Source: Cellulomonadaceae bacterium
GTDB lineage: Bacteria; Actinomycetota; Actinomycetes; Actinomycetales; Cellulomonadaceae
Direction: 5' to 3'
Assembly (NCBI GenBank): GCA_031256435.1
Contig: JAIRQO010000039.1
Coordinates: 1-64,000 of the forward strand
Length of the DNA stretch: 64,000 nt
A program made the translations under genes and the position numbers. Below are positions 28,598 through 36,563 of the stretch, piece by piece. The notes beneath the pieces are model-generated. The model was not told the DNA's origin. It worked only from the letters and a program-made list of their open reading frames with translations, and ran no database searches. Each line of letters begins with the position of its first letter. Within the stretch, counting starts at the first letter, position 1.

Positions 28598-28978
28598 TTA
28601 CGCGGGCAGCGCGGCCTGCAACTCTCCCACTAACCAGTTCAGCGCACCCATGAGTGTTCTCCGGTCCGGACACGTGACATCCGAGACCCCAAAGGCGTAC
28701 GCGGCATCCCCCACCGTCACTCCCAAGGGCGAGGGCGTGGTCAGACCCGTGACAAAGTGTGGGGCTATTTCCACCTCGCGCACGCGCTCCCACGTGATTT
28801 GCGTGGGGTTGTCCAGGAGTGCAAAGAGTTCCCGGCGCAGTAAAGATTCCGTAGCCACCGTGAAGGGATCCACCATCTCGCGCGCTTCGCACAGGCGATC
28901 AATGACCGTGGCTATATCCAGGAGGATCGCTTGATCGTCCGCTGGGCCGCTTGGCGTGCGGCTTTCCTGGGCGGTCAT
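28598..28978 (-). CDS. Small hypothetical protein
   Basis: A 126-residue soluble protein with mostly helical sequence (LLDIATVIDRLCEAREMVDPFTVATESLLRRELFALLD in pieces) and a mixed C-terminal half (LMGALNWLVGELQAALPA). ATG 28978 has GAGGAG 6 bases upstream. I do not recognise a family. It lies 190 bases downstream of the secreted-peptide gene at 29169-29306 on the same strand but is separated from it by two hairpins, so co-transcription is doubtful. Confidence 0.65.
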   Translation of the reverse strand: MTAQESRTPSGPADDQAILLDIATVIDRLCEAREMVDPFTVATESLLRRELFALLDNPTQITWERVREVEIAPHFVTGLTTPSPLGVTVGDAAYAFGVSDVTCPDRRTLMGALNWLVGELQAALPA

Positions 28979-29132
28979 GGCATTCTCCTCGAATTCGGTC
29001 AACCTTCTCAAACGGTGGTGGCGTACTGACCTGCCACTGTTCCGCATGACCTCCCCCCATGCCGCCCAGACTCTGGGGGGTGGCGCACCTTGATATCCCC
29101 CCTGCCGCCCGGAGGGCTTTGCGACCACCAGC

Positions 29133-29154
29133 GTGTCACCAAAGCCGGTGACAC
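29133..29154 (-). terminator. Hairpin after the peptide I gene
   Basis: GTGTCACC and GGTGACAC form a perfect 8-base-pair stem with a 6-base loop, 14 bases beyond the stop of the minus-strand peptide gene. A second inverted repeat (CCCCCCA/TGGGGGG) lies at 29053-29080. Confidence 0.55.
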
Positions 29155-29168
29155 TCATGGATAGACGA

Positions 29169-29306
29169 TCACCTGAAGCAGTTCATACACGCCATGACTT
29201 GAACAGGAGGGGACTCTGGAAGGCCTTCAAGGGTAGGCGGTGATACATAGCCGACGGGAAGAACCAACGCCATAAGTGTGATGACAGCACTGATCTTGGA
29301 GGTCAT
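29169..29306 (-). CDS. Small exported peptide I with C-terminal CxxCF tail (candidate signal)
   Basis: A 45-residue peptide. It begins with Lys and a hydrophobic run (MTSKISAVITLMALVLPVGY) like a signal peptide; the rest is Pro/Glu-rich and ends VQVMACMNCFR. ATG 29306 has AAAGG about 7 bases upstream. It is divergent from the regulator at 29419-30420 with 112 bases between. The same arrangement with a peptide ending CSHCWN occurs at 45611-45742. Shared features are size, hydrophobic N-terminus, a Val-rich stretch before the Cys motif, and a tail CxxC-aromatic-last residue. I infer a secreted, possibly disulfide-bonded signal or antimicrobial peptide. A chance frame is possible but the duplicated architecture argues against it. 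Confidence 0.6.
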   Translation of the reverse strand: MTSKISAVITLMALVLPVGYVSPPTLEGLPESPPVQVMACMNCFR

Positions 29307-29418
29307 GGTGGAACCTTTCACGGAGAGGACATGACACTCTCGATAATTCCGTGGTTTGGATAATTGTGCCTATTCTAGGGATGAGCAATATCGGCATGAC
29401 CGAGACTGGACATCACCA
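29307..29418. promoter_or_regulatory. Divergent promoter region of peptide I and regulator I
   Basis: This 112-base gap contains nested inverted repeats: CACGG (29319-29323) with CCGTG (29349-29353), and GAGAG (29323-29327) with CTCTC (29337-29341). It is AT-rich at 29340-29380, including TATTCT at 29371-29376. The inverted repeats are candidate binding sites for the regulator. The TGGCCA boxes found at other promoters of these loci are absent here. Confidence 0.45.
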
Positions 29419-30420
29419 ATGGAACACGAACCTCGTGAAACACTTCAAGAAGCCACTTCTTCACCGCCTTCGCCAGGTGACGTATATGACGCGATTCTCC
29501 AACTCCAGGTAGGAACAGCACAAAGTATCGCCCAGCACTTGGGCAGCAATGAGGCTATTCAGGTCAAGCAGATGCTCGACGAGTTCGAACGAATGCATCT
29601 CCTCCGTCCTTCGTTAACAACGCCCGGCGCAGTCCGTGCACCCGATCCTGGTGCAATGCTTCTTCGAGCCCTGACTCGATTCACTGACCAACTCCAACGC
29701 GACACGAAGGTCATTGCGGGAGCAACGGAGAGCGTTGTGAGATACGGGATGGGCTTCGATAACTCACATGCCCTCGAAATCGTCATTGGCCATGACGCCA
29801 TTGTCAACCGCATCCCGGGGATCATCATGCGGGCTTCCTCTCGCGTTGACTCGATGTTGCCGACCGTCCCAGATGCGGGGGTTCTCCGCTCCGCACTGGA
29901 AGAGGATCTTGGCGAGGCATCGGCAGACCAGGCGCTCATGCGTGCGATATATCCAGCCGAAGCTCGCCGTCACCATCATGTGATTGAGTATGCAGCCGCA
30001 GTGTCACAGCATGGAGACCAGATTCGCTGTCACACCTTTACTCCGGCTCGGATACTACTCAACGATCAAGGTGAGGCAGTAATCACCGATGGAACACGGA
30101 GCAACACGACGGTGGGGGTCGTGATACGGGAATCGCTCATTGCCAATCTTCTCGCGGATGTCTTTGAAGAGCTCTGGGAACAATCCGATCCCTTAACCGG
30201 GCCTCACGTTGATGGAGGGAATCGTCCGAAAGGTAGAGACCTCAAAGTTCTGAAACTCCTCGCCCGAGGGAAAACCGATGAGGAAGTTGCCCGCCACCTA
30301 GGCATAGCCCCCCGCACCGTCCGCAGGGAGATCGACCGTTTGGAAGAAAGGACCGGAGCGCGATCACGATTGGAACTGGGGGTCCTTGCAGAACGGTACG
30401 GCTGGCTGAATCGCGTATAG
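29419..30420 (+). CDS. Regulator I: winged helix, sensor-like middle and LuxR-type HTH (TrmB/LuxR type)
   Basis: A 333-residue regulator. Residues about 20-65 form a winged helix (GDVYDAILQLQVGTAQSIAQ), followed by a conserved link (RPSLTTPGAVRAPDP), a middle domain (LPTVPDAGVL, RCHTFTPARILLND) like those of TrmB-type sensors, and a LuxR/GerE-type HTH at the end (LKVLKLLARGKTDEEVARHL... RTVRREI). ATG 29419 matches the length of its paralogue (44515-45486, 323 residues); TTG 29356 would extend it by 21 residues. The two share near-identical blocks. It is divergent from a small exported peptide gene, and a possible operator and an operon of exported proteins follow it. Confidence 0.82.
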   Translation: MEHEPRETLQEATSSPPSPGDVYDAILQLQVGTAQSIAQHLGSNEAIQVKQMLDEFERMHLLRPSLTTPGAVRAPDPGAMLLRALTRFTDQLQRDTKVIAGATESVVRYGMGFDNSHALEIVIGHDAIVNRIPGIIMRASSRVDSMLPTVPDAGVLRSALEEDLGEASADQALMRAIYPAEARRHHHVIEYAAAVSQHGDQIRCHTFTPARILLNDQGEAVITDGTRSNTTVGVVIRESLIANLLADVFEELWEQSDPLTGPHVDGGNRPKGRDLKVLKLLARGKTDEEVARHLGIAPRTVRREIDRLEERTGARSRLELGVLAERYGWLNRV

Positions 30421-30456
30421 TCGTGGCCAAATCCGGCATGCCTATACTGGCCACGA
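30421..30456. promoter_or_regulatory. TGGCCA inverted repeat upstream of the I36 operon
   Basis: TCGTGGCCA (30421-30429) and TGGCCACGA (30448-30456) form a perfect 9-base inverted repeat with an 18-base interval that contains GGCATGCC. It starts right after the regulator I stop and lies about 95 bases before the I36 gene. It could be an operator for the downstream operon or a terminator for regulator I. TGGCCA boxes with similar spacing occur at 44440-44470 and 45510-45564. Confidence 0.5.
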
Positions 30457-30548
30457 ATAAAACGATTTTCAATCTTTCGCACACTGTTTAACGCGCGTAC
30501 TGTGTCAAGTGTGGCAAACCCGTCACACCCAACACAAGGACGTGAATC

Positions 30549-30938
30549 ATGACAAGGAAAACACGCACTGCCACTATTCTCATCGCTGGCGCATTGGCCG
30601 TTGGCCTCACGGCTGCACCAGCATCCGCTCTGTGGAGCGATTGCCCATCGGGATATGCCTGTGTGTGGACATCCACCAGTTATCCTGGCAGCCCTAACGC
30701 AAAAACAGCGAGCTTGTCAAACCTCGCTGATGTGAGTAATCGGGGAAATTCGATTGTGAACAATGGAAAGACCTCGGTAGCAAGATACTATGACTTGGCT
30801 GGATGTAGTACCGGTTCCTACATTGTGATGAACAATCCGGCCCGTGGTGGGCAAAGCCGTGATCCCTTACTTTCCAACGGGACTGACGCAACAACGGCGA
30901 ACTGGGCCAACAAGATCTCGTGCGTGAAGTTCTCCTAG
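30549..30938 (+). CDS. Peptidase inhibitor family I36 protein, secreted
   Basis: A 129-residue secreted protein. The signal peptide is basic then hydrophobic and ends with an AxA site (TAAPASA, about residue 27). The mature part begins LWSDCPSGYACVW, the Cys-containing signature of family I36, whose founder (SMPI of Streptomyces) inhibits metalloproteases. Many homologues have not been tested. AAGGACG lies upstream of ATG 30549. It is followed within 16 bases by a lipoprotein gene and then by an adaptor and ABC transporter, so this is the first gene of a four-gene export or envelope operon beside regulator I. Confidence 0.8.
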   Translation: MTRKTRTATILIAGALAVGLTAAPASALWSDCPSGYACVWTSTSYPGSPNAKTASLSNLADVSNRGNSIVNNGKTSVARYYDLAGCSTGSYIVMNNPARGGQSRDPLLSNGTDATTANWANKISCVKFS

Positions 30939-30954
30939 CGGTGAGAACGGAATC

Positions 30955-31839
30955 ATGACTGGTTCGCGTGCCTGGGCACGCGTTGGAATGCTCCTGGCGC
31001 TGTGCATTACCGCGTCAGGATGTGGTGGAAGCACTGTGACCACCCCGCTGACGCCAGCCGAAGTCGCTGAGCGGTACGGGTACAATACCGCCACGTCAAC
31101 CATGACTCCGGCATATGCATTAGTGCCCGAATATCGTAACCCGCTTGACGGCTACGCCCGCGATCTCCTGGCGCGGGAGTGTTTGCAGGGTGTAGTTGAC
31201 TACCAAGTTGTGCGCCCCGTTCCTGGTGACACGGAACTCGAAGAGTTCCGGACGGGTCAGGCGATTTTCAATGAGGGTGTGGCTCTGCGATTCGGTTACC
31301 CAATATTCCGCGCGCCCGCCACGAACGGTCTCGTTGTCGATGAATCGGTCACAATGACTGAGGATATCCTCACTGCAATGAAGGACTGTGGGAAGGCTGC
31401 CGACAAACGTCTCGGTCTCATTCCGGACAACATCCCGTTCCTCATTGAATCCGCAGGATGGGAGGCGGCTGCCACCGATCCATTGGTGATGAGTGCAGCC
31501 AGCGCATGGAAGGCGTGTATGGCTCCGCTTGGCATAGCGGACTTGCCCGAAGTACCTGATCTGATGCCACCACCTTCCATGTTTCCTCGCTGGGCCGTTG
31601 ACGAAGACGGGAATTACCAGGGCTACCTTGATCTCGCTCTGACAGACAAGGAGCGGGATGTTGCCGTTGCGGATGCACGCTGCCGAGGTGAGGCACACTA
31701 CGACGAGGTGAGGTTCAAAGCCCGCGTAGTAGGTGAACTCCAAGCGATAGCTGCTGATCCCGAAGGATTCGAAGCAGCACGTACGGAGTTCGCTGATTAC
31801 TTCCAGGGCATCTCCGAGGTCATTTCAGCATTAGGTTAA
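30955..31839 (+). CDS. Hypothetical lipoprotein of the I36-ABC operon
   Basis: A 294-residue lipoprotein (lipobox ITASGC, Cys23). The mature part contains several Cys (ARECLQG, KDCGKA, WKACMAPLG, DARCRGE) and begins RYGYNT after a short linker. The Cys/Trp pattern, with helices bearing KDCG and WKAC, resembles unnamed actinobacterial surface lipoproteins found beside similar ABC transporters; no function is known. It lies 16 bases after the I36 gene and 43 bases before the adaptor gene. Confidence 0.75.
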   Translation: MTGSRAWARVGMLLALCITASGCGGSTVTTPLTPAEVAERYGYNTATSTMTPAYALVPEYRNPLDGYARDLLARECLQGVVDYQVVRPVPGDTELEEFRTGQAIFNEGVALRFGYPIFRAPATNGLVVDESVTMTEDILTAMKDCGKAADKRLGLIPDNIPFLIESAGWEAAATDPLVMSAASAWKACMAPLGIADLPEVPDLMPPPSMFPRWAVDEDGNYQGYLDLALTDKERDVAVADARCRGEAHYDEVRFKARVVGELQAIAADPEGFEAARTEFADYFQGISEVISALG

Positions 31840-31882
31840 CGCCTGCTGGCTGCTATTCATCATCCACAAAGGAGGCTAAGCG

Positions 31883-33040
31883 ATGAAAAGGATGACACTC
31901 GGTGTGGCCTCATTGTTGATCCTAGCCGCAGTTGCGTGGCTAGTGGCATCGCGAATGGAATCACCAGAGCAGGTATCTGCGCATGCCGAGGCCCCCGTCG
32001 CGGCGCCAATTACGGCTACCGTGATTGAAGGGTACCTGTATGGCAGCATGACGCTTTCGGCGATCGCCTCACCGGAGACCACCCAAAACATCACCGCTCC
32101 CAGTGAGATGGGCGGTGTTGTCACGGCACGGGTTGCACGGCGGGGGCAGGACGTTGGTTCCGGTGATGTCATCCTCCGCGTCAATGGCCGTCCCGTTTTC
32201 ACCCTCGCAGGAGCGTTCCCCATGTACCGGGATATCATGCCTAACGATTCCGGTGATGACGTGGCGGAAGTGCAGAAGGCACTCACCGATGCTGGACTCT
32301 ATGAAGGGCCTGTGGATGGCGAGTTTGGAGAGGTAACCCAACAGGCATTCGTAGCAATGTATAACCGTGCCGGTTACAGGCCCCCGCGAGCACCAGAGGC
32401 ACAACCACCAAGCCAGGACAATCTCGACGGTGAACAGAATGAACGTGAAAATGGGCGGGTAACCCGCCAGGAACCGAAGGACACAACCGGTGGCCCCATG
32501 ATCCTTCGTCAAGAGGTGCTCTTTGTCCCGTCCCTTCCCGCCACTATCTCGTCTATTGCCGATGTCGGGAGCACCGTGACTTCTGACATGCATTTGCTCA
32601 CATTCGCAACGTCGAACACCGTGCTGGAGGCCGTCATTCCGGTTGAGTCGCTCGGTCCCCTGACTGAAGGCGCCATGGGGTCTTTGAAGGACGACGACGG
32701 GAGCGAGGAAGAAGTCAGCCTCGAGTCAATAAACTCTGACGGCCAGGATGCAACACTGCGTTTCCCGGCCAATGAGCACACGTTGACTCAAGGAAACCCC
32801 TACGTCCTGACTTTGACCAACCCCGCGAACGAGCCTGCGCAGAGACTCCTGGTGCCAACCACTTCAGTGACAACGCGCGGTGGACGGTCAGTAGTGTTTG
32901 TGGGACAAGGGCTTTCATTTCATGAAGTAGAGGTGACGATCTCAGGGAGTGTTGGAGGAGTGGTGGCGATATCCCCTGCGAGGCCTGAGGAACTTGCACC
33001 TGGTTTAGCCGTTTTGATAGGTGATCACAGTGGGCACTGA
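31883..33040 (+). CDS. Exported adaptor protein with peptidoglycan-binding domain
   Basis: A 385-residue protein with an N-terminal hydrophobic anchor (MTLGVASLLILAAVAWLVASR). A peptidoglycan-binding type 1 domain (DSGDDVAEVQKALTDAGLY...DGEFGEVTQQAF) is at about residues 115-160; the C-terminal half resembles the beta-barrel parts of MacA/HlyD-type adaptors. AAAGGAGG precedes ATG 31883. The gene overlaps the MacB-like transporter by a few bases, so it is very probably its extracytoplasmic partner, linking it to the cell wall. Confidence 0.82.
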   Translation: MKRMTLGVASLLILAAVAWLVASRMESPEQVSAHAEAPVAAPITATVIEGYLYGSMTLSAIASPETTQNITAPSEMGGVVTARVARRGQDVGSGDVILRVNGRPVFTLAGAFPMYRDIMPNDSGDDVAEVQKALTDAGLYEGPVDGEFGEVTQQAFVAMYNRAGYRPPRAPEAQPPSQDNLDGEQNERENGRVTRQEPKDTTGGPMILRQEVLFVPSLPATISSIADVGSTVTSDMHLLTFATSNTVLEAVIPVESLGPLTEGAMGSLKDDDGSEEEVSLESINSDGQDATLRFPANEHTLTQGNPYVLTLTNPANEPAQRLLVPTTSVTTRGGRSVVFVGQGLSFHEVEVTISGSVGGVVAISPARPEELAPGLAVLIGDHSGH

Positions 33041-34976
33041 CACAGAAGGACCCGTTCTGCCGGTGTTGCACACTCCACCTCTCGTTGAACTCTGTGAGGT
33101 TTCTCGGTCCTATAAGGACACCTTTGCGCTGACCGATGTTAGCCTCACGATTCGTCCAGGGGAGTCCGTGGCGGTTGTGGGACGCTCAGGGTCAGGAAAG
33201 AGCACCCTTCTTAACATCCTTGGCCTTCTGGACGTCCCAAGCAGTGGAACGGTACGAATCGCGGGCTCGGAGATCGTCGAGGACGATGAAAAGACACGGG
33301 TCCACATGCGTGCTGACTACCTAGGATTCATTTTCCAGCGTTCACATTTGATCGGCGGACTCACCGTTGCGGAGAACGTGGAATTAGGGTTGCAGTATTC
33401 GAGAAGTCATCCGGACAATCACGCTGCTGTCAGAGCGCGCGTCATGCAGGCTCTCAGTGATGTAGACCTTGTGCATCGCGCCCAGGCAGATGTCACCACG
33501 CTTTCCGGCGGAGAAATGCAACGGGCAGCTATTGCGAGAACACTGGTGCGTGATACACCATTGTGGTTAGCGGACGAGCCCACAGGTAATCTTGACTCCG
33601 CACAATCGCAGGAAATTATGACCCTCCTGCTGGAACGCGCACAGCAAAACAGTGCGAGCCTGGTAGTGGTGACTCATGAACCCGAAATCGCCGCCCAATG
33701 CAGCAGGCAGGTGATGCTCGCCGACGGACGAGTAGTCTCTGACGAGCGCAAGATATCTCCGGTCATGGATGCCGCCACGTGGGCAAGCCCTGCCTGTTCC
33801 AATGTTCCCCCAGTGGGTGTGATACGAACTTGGTGGACGGCCTGGGTTCGTCTGACGAGGTTCATTTCCCAAGGTCTGCGCGCGCAACGTCAGCGAACCT
33901 GGGCTGGTGTGCTGGCATGCACCTTCGCCGTAGCGCTCACTGTCACCGCTATGGGACTGTCACAAAGCGCATCGAGCCAAGTCTCAACAATCTTCGATGC
34001 TCGACGCGCATCACAAGTTTCGGCCACCTTGACACGTGATTCCGGGGAACCCCGCTGGGGGCTCAACGCGTCAGCGGTTCGAGAGTATGCCGGAGTCCGA
34101 GCCGTCGAATTCTGGAGCCAATGGCAGGCGGTATCTATACGGAATGGAGAAGCTAGTGAAACCACAGCAGAGCTAAACGCCATGGAGATGACTCCCGGAC
34201 CGGGTTCGGATGCGCATATCACCTGGTTGAATCCAGATCGACGAGTCCTTGGTGAAGGTGACGTTGTGTTAGGCCAATCTCTCGCCGCTCGTCTTGCACT
34301 CCCCTCACTGTCCACCTCTCCCGAGGTGATCGTCCACGGTACCCGGTTGCGTGTGGCCGGGATACTCACCGAAGCCAGGCCAGGCACTGCAGTGGGGGCG
34401 GCTTTCGTGACACCAGAAAGCGTCGAGAATCTCCCGTCGCCGCGGACCGTCATGATATATGCCAAGACCAACCCCGGAGCCGCACGACAACTTGCCGATC
34501 ACCTGGATTCCCTGGCAAATCCGTTCGGCGAGTACCGGATCATGGTAGATCCCGTATTACAAGCGGACGCATTCCGTGGACAACTCCAGGAATCGGTCTC
34601 AGTATCCCTCACCGTTCTTGCAGTTGTAGCAGCGCTTGCGGGACTCGTGATCGTGGTGATGGTCACGGTCCTCGGTGTCACGAGGCGGATCCCCGAGTTT
34701 GGACTCAGGCGGGCACTGGGTTCCTCCCGCTTCGGCGTGGCGGGACTCGTCATGGGTGAGTGCATTGTCCAAGGAACAATAGGTTCATCACTCGGCACGG
34801 TAGTGGGTTTCATCGCCATCATGACGGTCACCGCTTTTGCTCGCTGGCAACCGGTCTTTGATACGCGTTTACTCGCCATACCTATGATAGCCAGTGCGGT
34901 ATTTGGGTTGGGTGCTGCCGTAGTTCCTGCAATCCTGGCTGGACGGATCCAACCCGCTGATGCCGTTCGAGGATAG
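33030..34976 (+). CDS. MacB-type ABC transporter (ATPase fused to FtsX-like permease)
   Basis: A 648-residue fusion. The N-terminal ATPase has Walker A GRSGSGKST (about 53-61), signature LSGGEMQRAAIARTL and Walker B LWLADEPTGNLDS; the C-terminal half has four membrane helices with a large outer domain after the first, as in MacB. MacB proteins move peptides or drugs across the envelope by mechanotransmission with an adaptor. GTG 33030 (AGGTGAT upstream) is favoured over GTG 33021; both overlap the adaptor gene. The substrate is unknown, but the neighbouring exported peptide is a candidate. Confidence 0.88.
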   Translation: MGTDTEGPVLPVLHTPPLVELCEVSRSYKDTFALTDVSLTIRPGESVAVVGRSGSGKSTLLNILGLLDVPSSGTVRIAGSEIVEDDEKTRVHMRADYLGFIFQRSHLIGGLTVAENVELGLQYSRSHPDNHAAVRARVMQALSDVDLVHRAQADVTTLSGGEMQRAAIARTLVRDTPLWLADEPTGNLDSAQSQEIMTLLLERAQQNSASLVVVTHEPEIAAQCSRQVMLADGRVVSDERKISPVMDAATWASPACSNVPPVGVIRTWWTAWVRLTRFISQGLRAQRQRTWAGVLACTFAVALTVTAMGLSQSASSQVSTIFDARRASQVSATLTRDSGEPRWGLNASAVREYAGVRAVEFWSQWQAVSIRNGEASETTAELNAMEMTPGPGSDAHITWLNPDRRVLGEGDVVLGQSLAARLALPSLSTSPEVIVHGTRLRVAGILTEARPGTAVGAAFVTPESVENLPSPRTVMIYAKTNPGAARQLADHLDSLANPFGEYRIMVDPVLQADAFRGQLQESVSVSLTVLAVVAALAGLVIVVMVTVLGVTRRIPEFGLRRALGSSRFGVAGLVMGECIVQGTIGSSLGTVVGFIAIMTVTAFARWQPVFDTRLLAIPMIASAVFGLGAAVVPAILAGRIQPADAVRG

Positions 34977-35132
34977 GATGCTCATTCCCCTCAGACTACC
35001 TGGGAGTTGGCCCCTAGAATTGCAGAAATCATGTTGTCATCACACGGATGAGTGGTCAGCGAGTGGGTCGCTGTACCAGGGGAGCCTGATGGAGCCGAGC
35101 CTGGAATTGGAAGTGGGCCGGGAGGCGAGAGG

Positions 35133-35147
35133 TGGCACGCGGTGTGC
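35133..35147. terminator. Small hairpin after the ABC transporter gene
   Basis: GGCAC-GCGGT-GTGCC lies in the 202-base gap between the ABC transporter and the EIIA gene. Weak support as a terminator; nothing else is seen in the gap. Confidence 0.3.
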
Positions 35148-35178
35148 CGTGGCGAGCCGCCGCAACTAGGCTGGAGGT

Positions 35179-35664
35179 GTGAATGGCAATCTTGAAGTTC
35201 TGGCACCCGTTGCGGGAACCGCCACCCCTATTGCGGACGTGCCGGACGCCGTGTTCTCCGGATCGATTGTGGGGCCCGGCATTGCCGTCATGCCTGACGA
35301 TTCCCCGGGTGCCAGCATTGCGCGCGCTCCCGTGGATGGCGTGCTCATGCAACTGCGCAACCACGCGTTCATTGTGCAGGCTGCTGACGGCCGGGCCATC
35401 CTGACGCACTTGGGCATTGACACCGTGGAACTGGACGGAGAGGGCTTCACCCTGTGTGCCGCCAACGGCGATGCCGTGGAGGCCGGGCAGCCGATCATCC
35501 ACTGGGACCCTGCGGCGGTTAGGGATTCGGGGCGCTCCCCCATTGTTCCGGTGGTGGCCCTGGACGTCCCGCCGGAGGCCCTGACCATTGTGGCTCCCAT
35601 TCATCAGCCGGTCATGGACGGAGACGCGTTGTTCACGCTCTCCGCACCGCCTCCCGAACTCTAA
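35179..35664 (+). CDS. Solo PTS EIIA component (glucose type)
   Basis: A 161-residue IIA-Glc-type protein. The two active-site histidines are present 15 residues apart (NHAFIV, His62; ILTHLGIDTVEL, His77), as in E. coli EIIA-Glc. It normally relays phosphate from HPr to an EIIB domain and may regulate other proteins. No EIIBC, HPr or EI gene is next to it. GTG 35179 has no proper ribosome binding site, but TAGGCT (35167-35172) ends 6 bases before it, suggesting a leaderless mRNA. A HAD hydrolase follows after 79 bases. Confidence 0.88.
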   Translation: MNGNLEVLAPVAGTATPIADVPDAVFSGSIVGPGIAVMPDDSPGASIARAPVDGVLMQLRNHAFIVQAADGRAILTHLGIDTVELDGEGFTLCAANGDAVEAGQPIIHWDPAAVRDSGRSPIVPVVALDVPPEALTIVAPIHQPVMDGDALFTLSAPPPEL

Positions 35665-35743
35665 GCGCACGGCTGCGGCTCGTCCGTCGTCGAGCAATAT
35701 CCCACCGTACATCACCCACCACCCACACACCACAGGAGGCCCC

Positions 35744-36391
35744 ATGGATCACGCCGTGGTGTTTGACGTGGGGGAAACGCTGGTGTGCGAGACGCGAATC
35801 TGGCTGCGCTGGGCCGAGCGCCTGAACATTCCCGCCGTCACTTTTGCTGGAGTGCTGGGCGGATGCATTGCCGAGGGCAAAACCCTGGAGGAAACCTTTG
35901 AGATTCTTGTGCCAGGCATCTCCATCCCCGACGAAGAAGCGCGCTGGGCCGTAGACGAACCAGAGTCCTTGCGCTCCGGCTTTGACGCTGATGACCTGTA
36001 TCCGGACGTCCGCCCAGCCTTGGAAGCCCTCCAGGCGGCGGGTTTCCGCGTGGTGATTGCGGGCAACCAACCGGCCGAGGCGCTCGCCTCGCTGCAAGCC
36101 ATGGACCTTCCGTGTGACGTGATTGCTAACTCGTCGGAAATCGGCGTGGAGAAGCCGGACCCCGCGTTCTTCAGCGCCGTAGCAGAACTGGCCGGAGTGG
36201 AGCGGTACAGGATTTCCTACATTGGGGATCGGCTGGATAATGATGTGTTTCCGGCCATGCGCGCGGGGATGCGGCCCTTTTTAATCCGACGAGGCCCCTT
36301 CGGCTACATGCATGCCGCGGGGCCGGACGCCTTCAGAACCACGGTGATTGATTCCCTGATGGAACTCCCCGAGATTCTCACGCACCCGTAG
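35744..36391 (+). CDS. HAD-family hydrolase
   Basis: A 215-residue phosphatase-like enzyme. Motif I is VFDVGETLV (nucleophile Asp8, but the usual second Asp of DxD is replaced by Glu: DVGET), a motif II-like region is FRVVIAGNQ, motif III is GVEKPDPAFF and motif IV YIGDRLDNDVFPA. The substrate cannot be told. CAGGAGG lies 4 bases before ATG 35744. It probably shares an mRNA with the solo EIIA gene, so a sugar-phosphate substrate is possible but unproven. Confidence 0.85.
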   Translation: MDHAVVFDVGETLVCETRIWLRWAERLNIPAVTFAGVLGGCIAEGKTLEETFEILVPGISIPDEEARWAVDEPESLRSGFDADDLYPDVRPALEALQAAGFRVVIAGNQPAEALASLQAMDLPCDVIANSSEIGVEKPDPAFFSAVAELAGVERYRISYIGDRLDNDVFPAMRAGMRPFLIRRGPFGYMHAAGPDAFRTTVIDSLMELPEILTHP

Positions 36392-36563
36392 CGCCACCGC
36401 GCCCGTCACGCCGTACTCGCCGCATCGCCCCTGCCACACACCCTCGCCACACCACCCCCGCCACACCCCACCGCGCATTTCGCGCAGTTACTACCACCCC
36501 GCAGCGCCACCGCGCCGTGCTGTCATGGCCCGCCGCTCTGGGCGCCTTGATTAGTCAGAAACA

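Noticed and set aside
35183..35404. Alternative frame at the start of the EIIA gene (ATG 35183)
   Set aside because: It is better spaced from GGAGGT but encodes no known domain, while the GTG 35179 frame gives a complete EIIA; the GGAGGT is probably coincidental next to a leaderless start.
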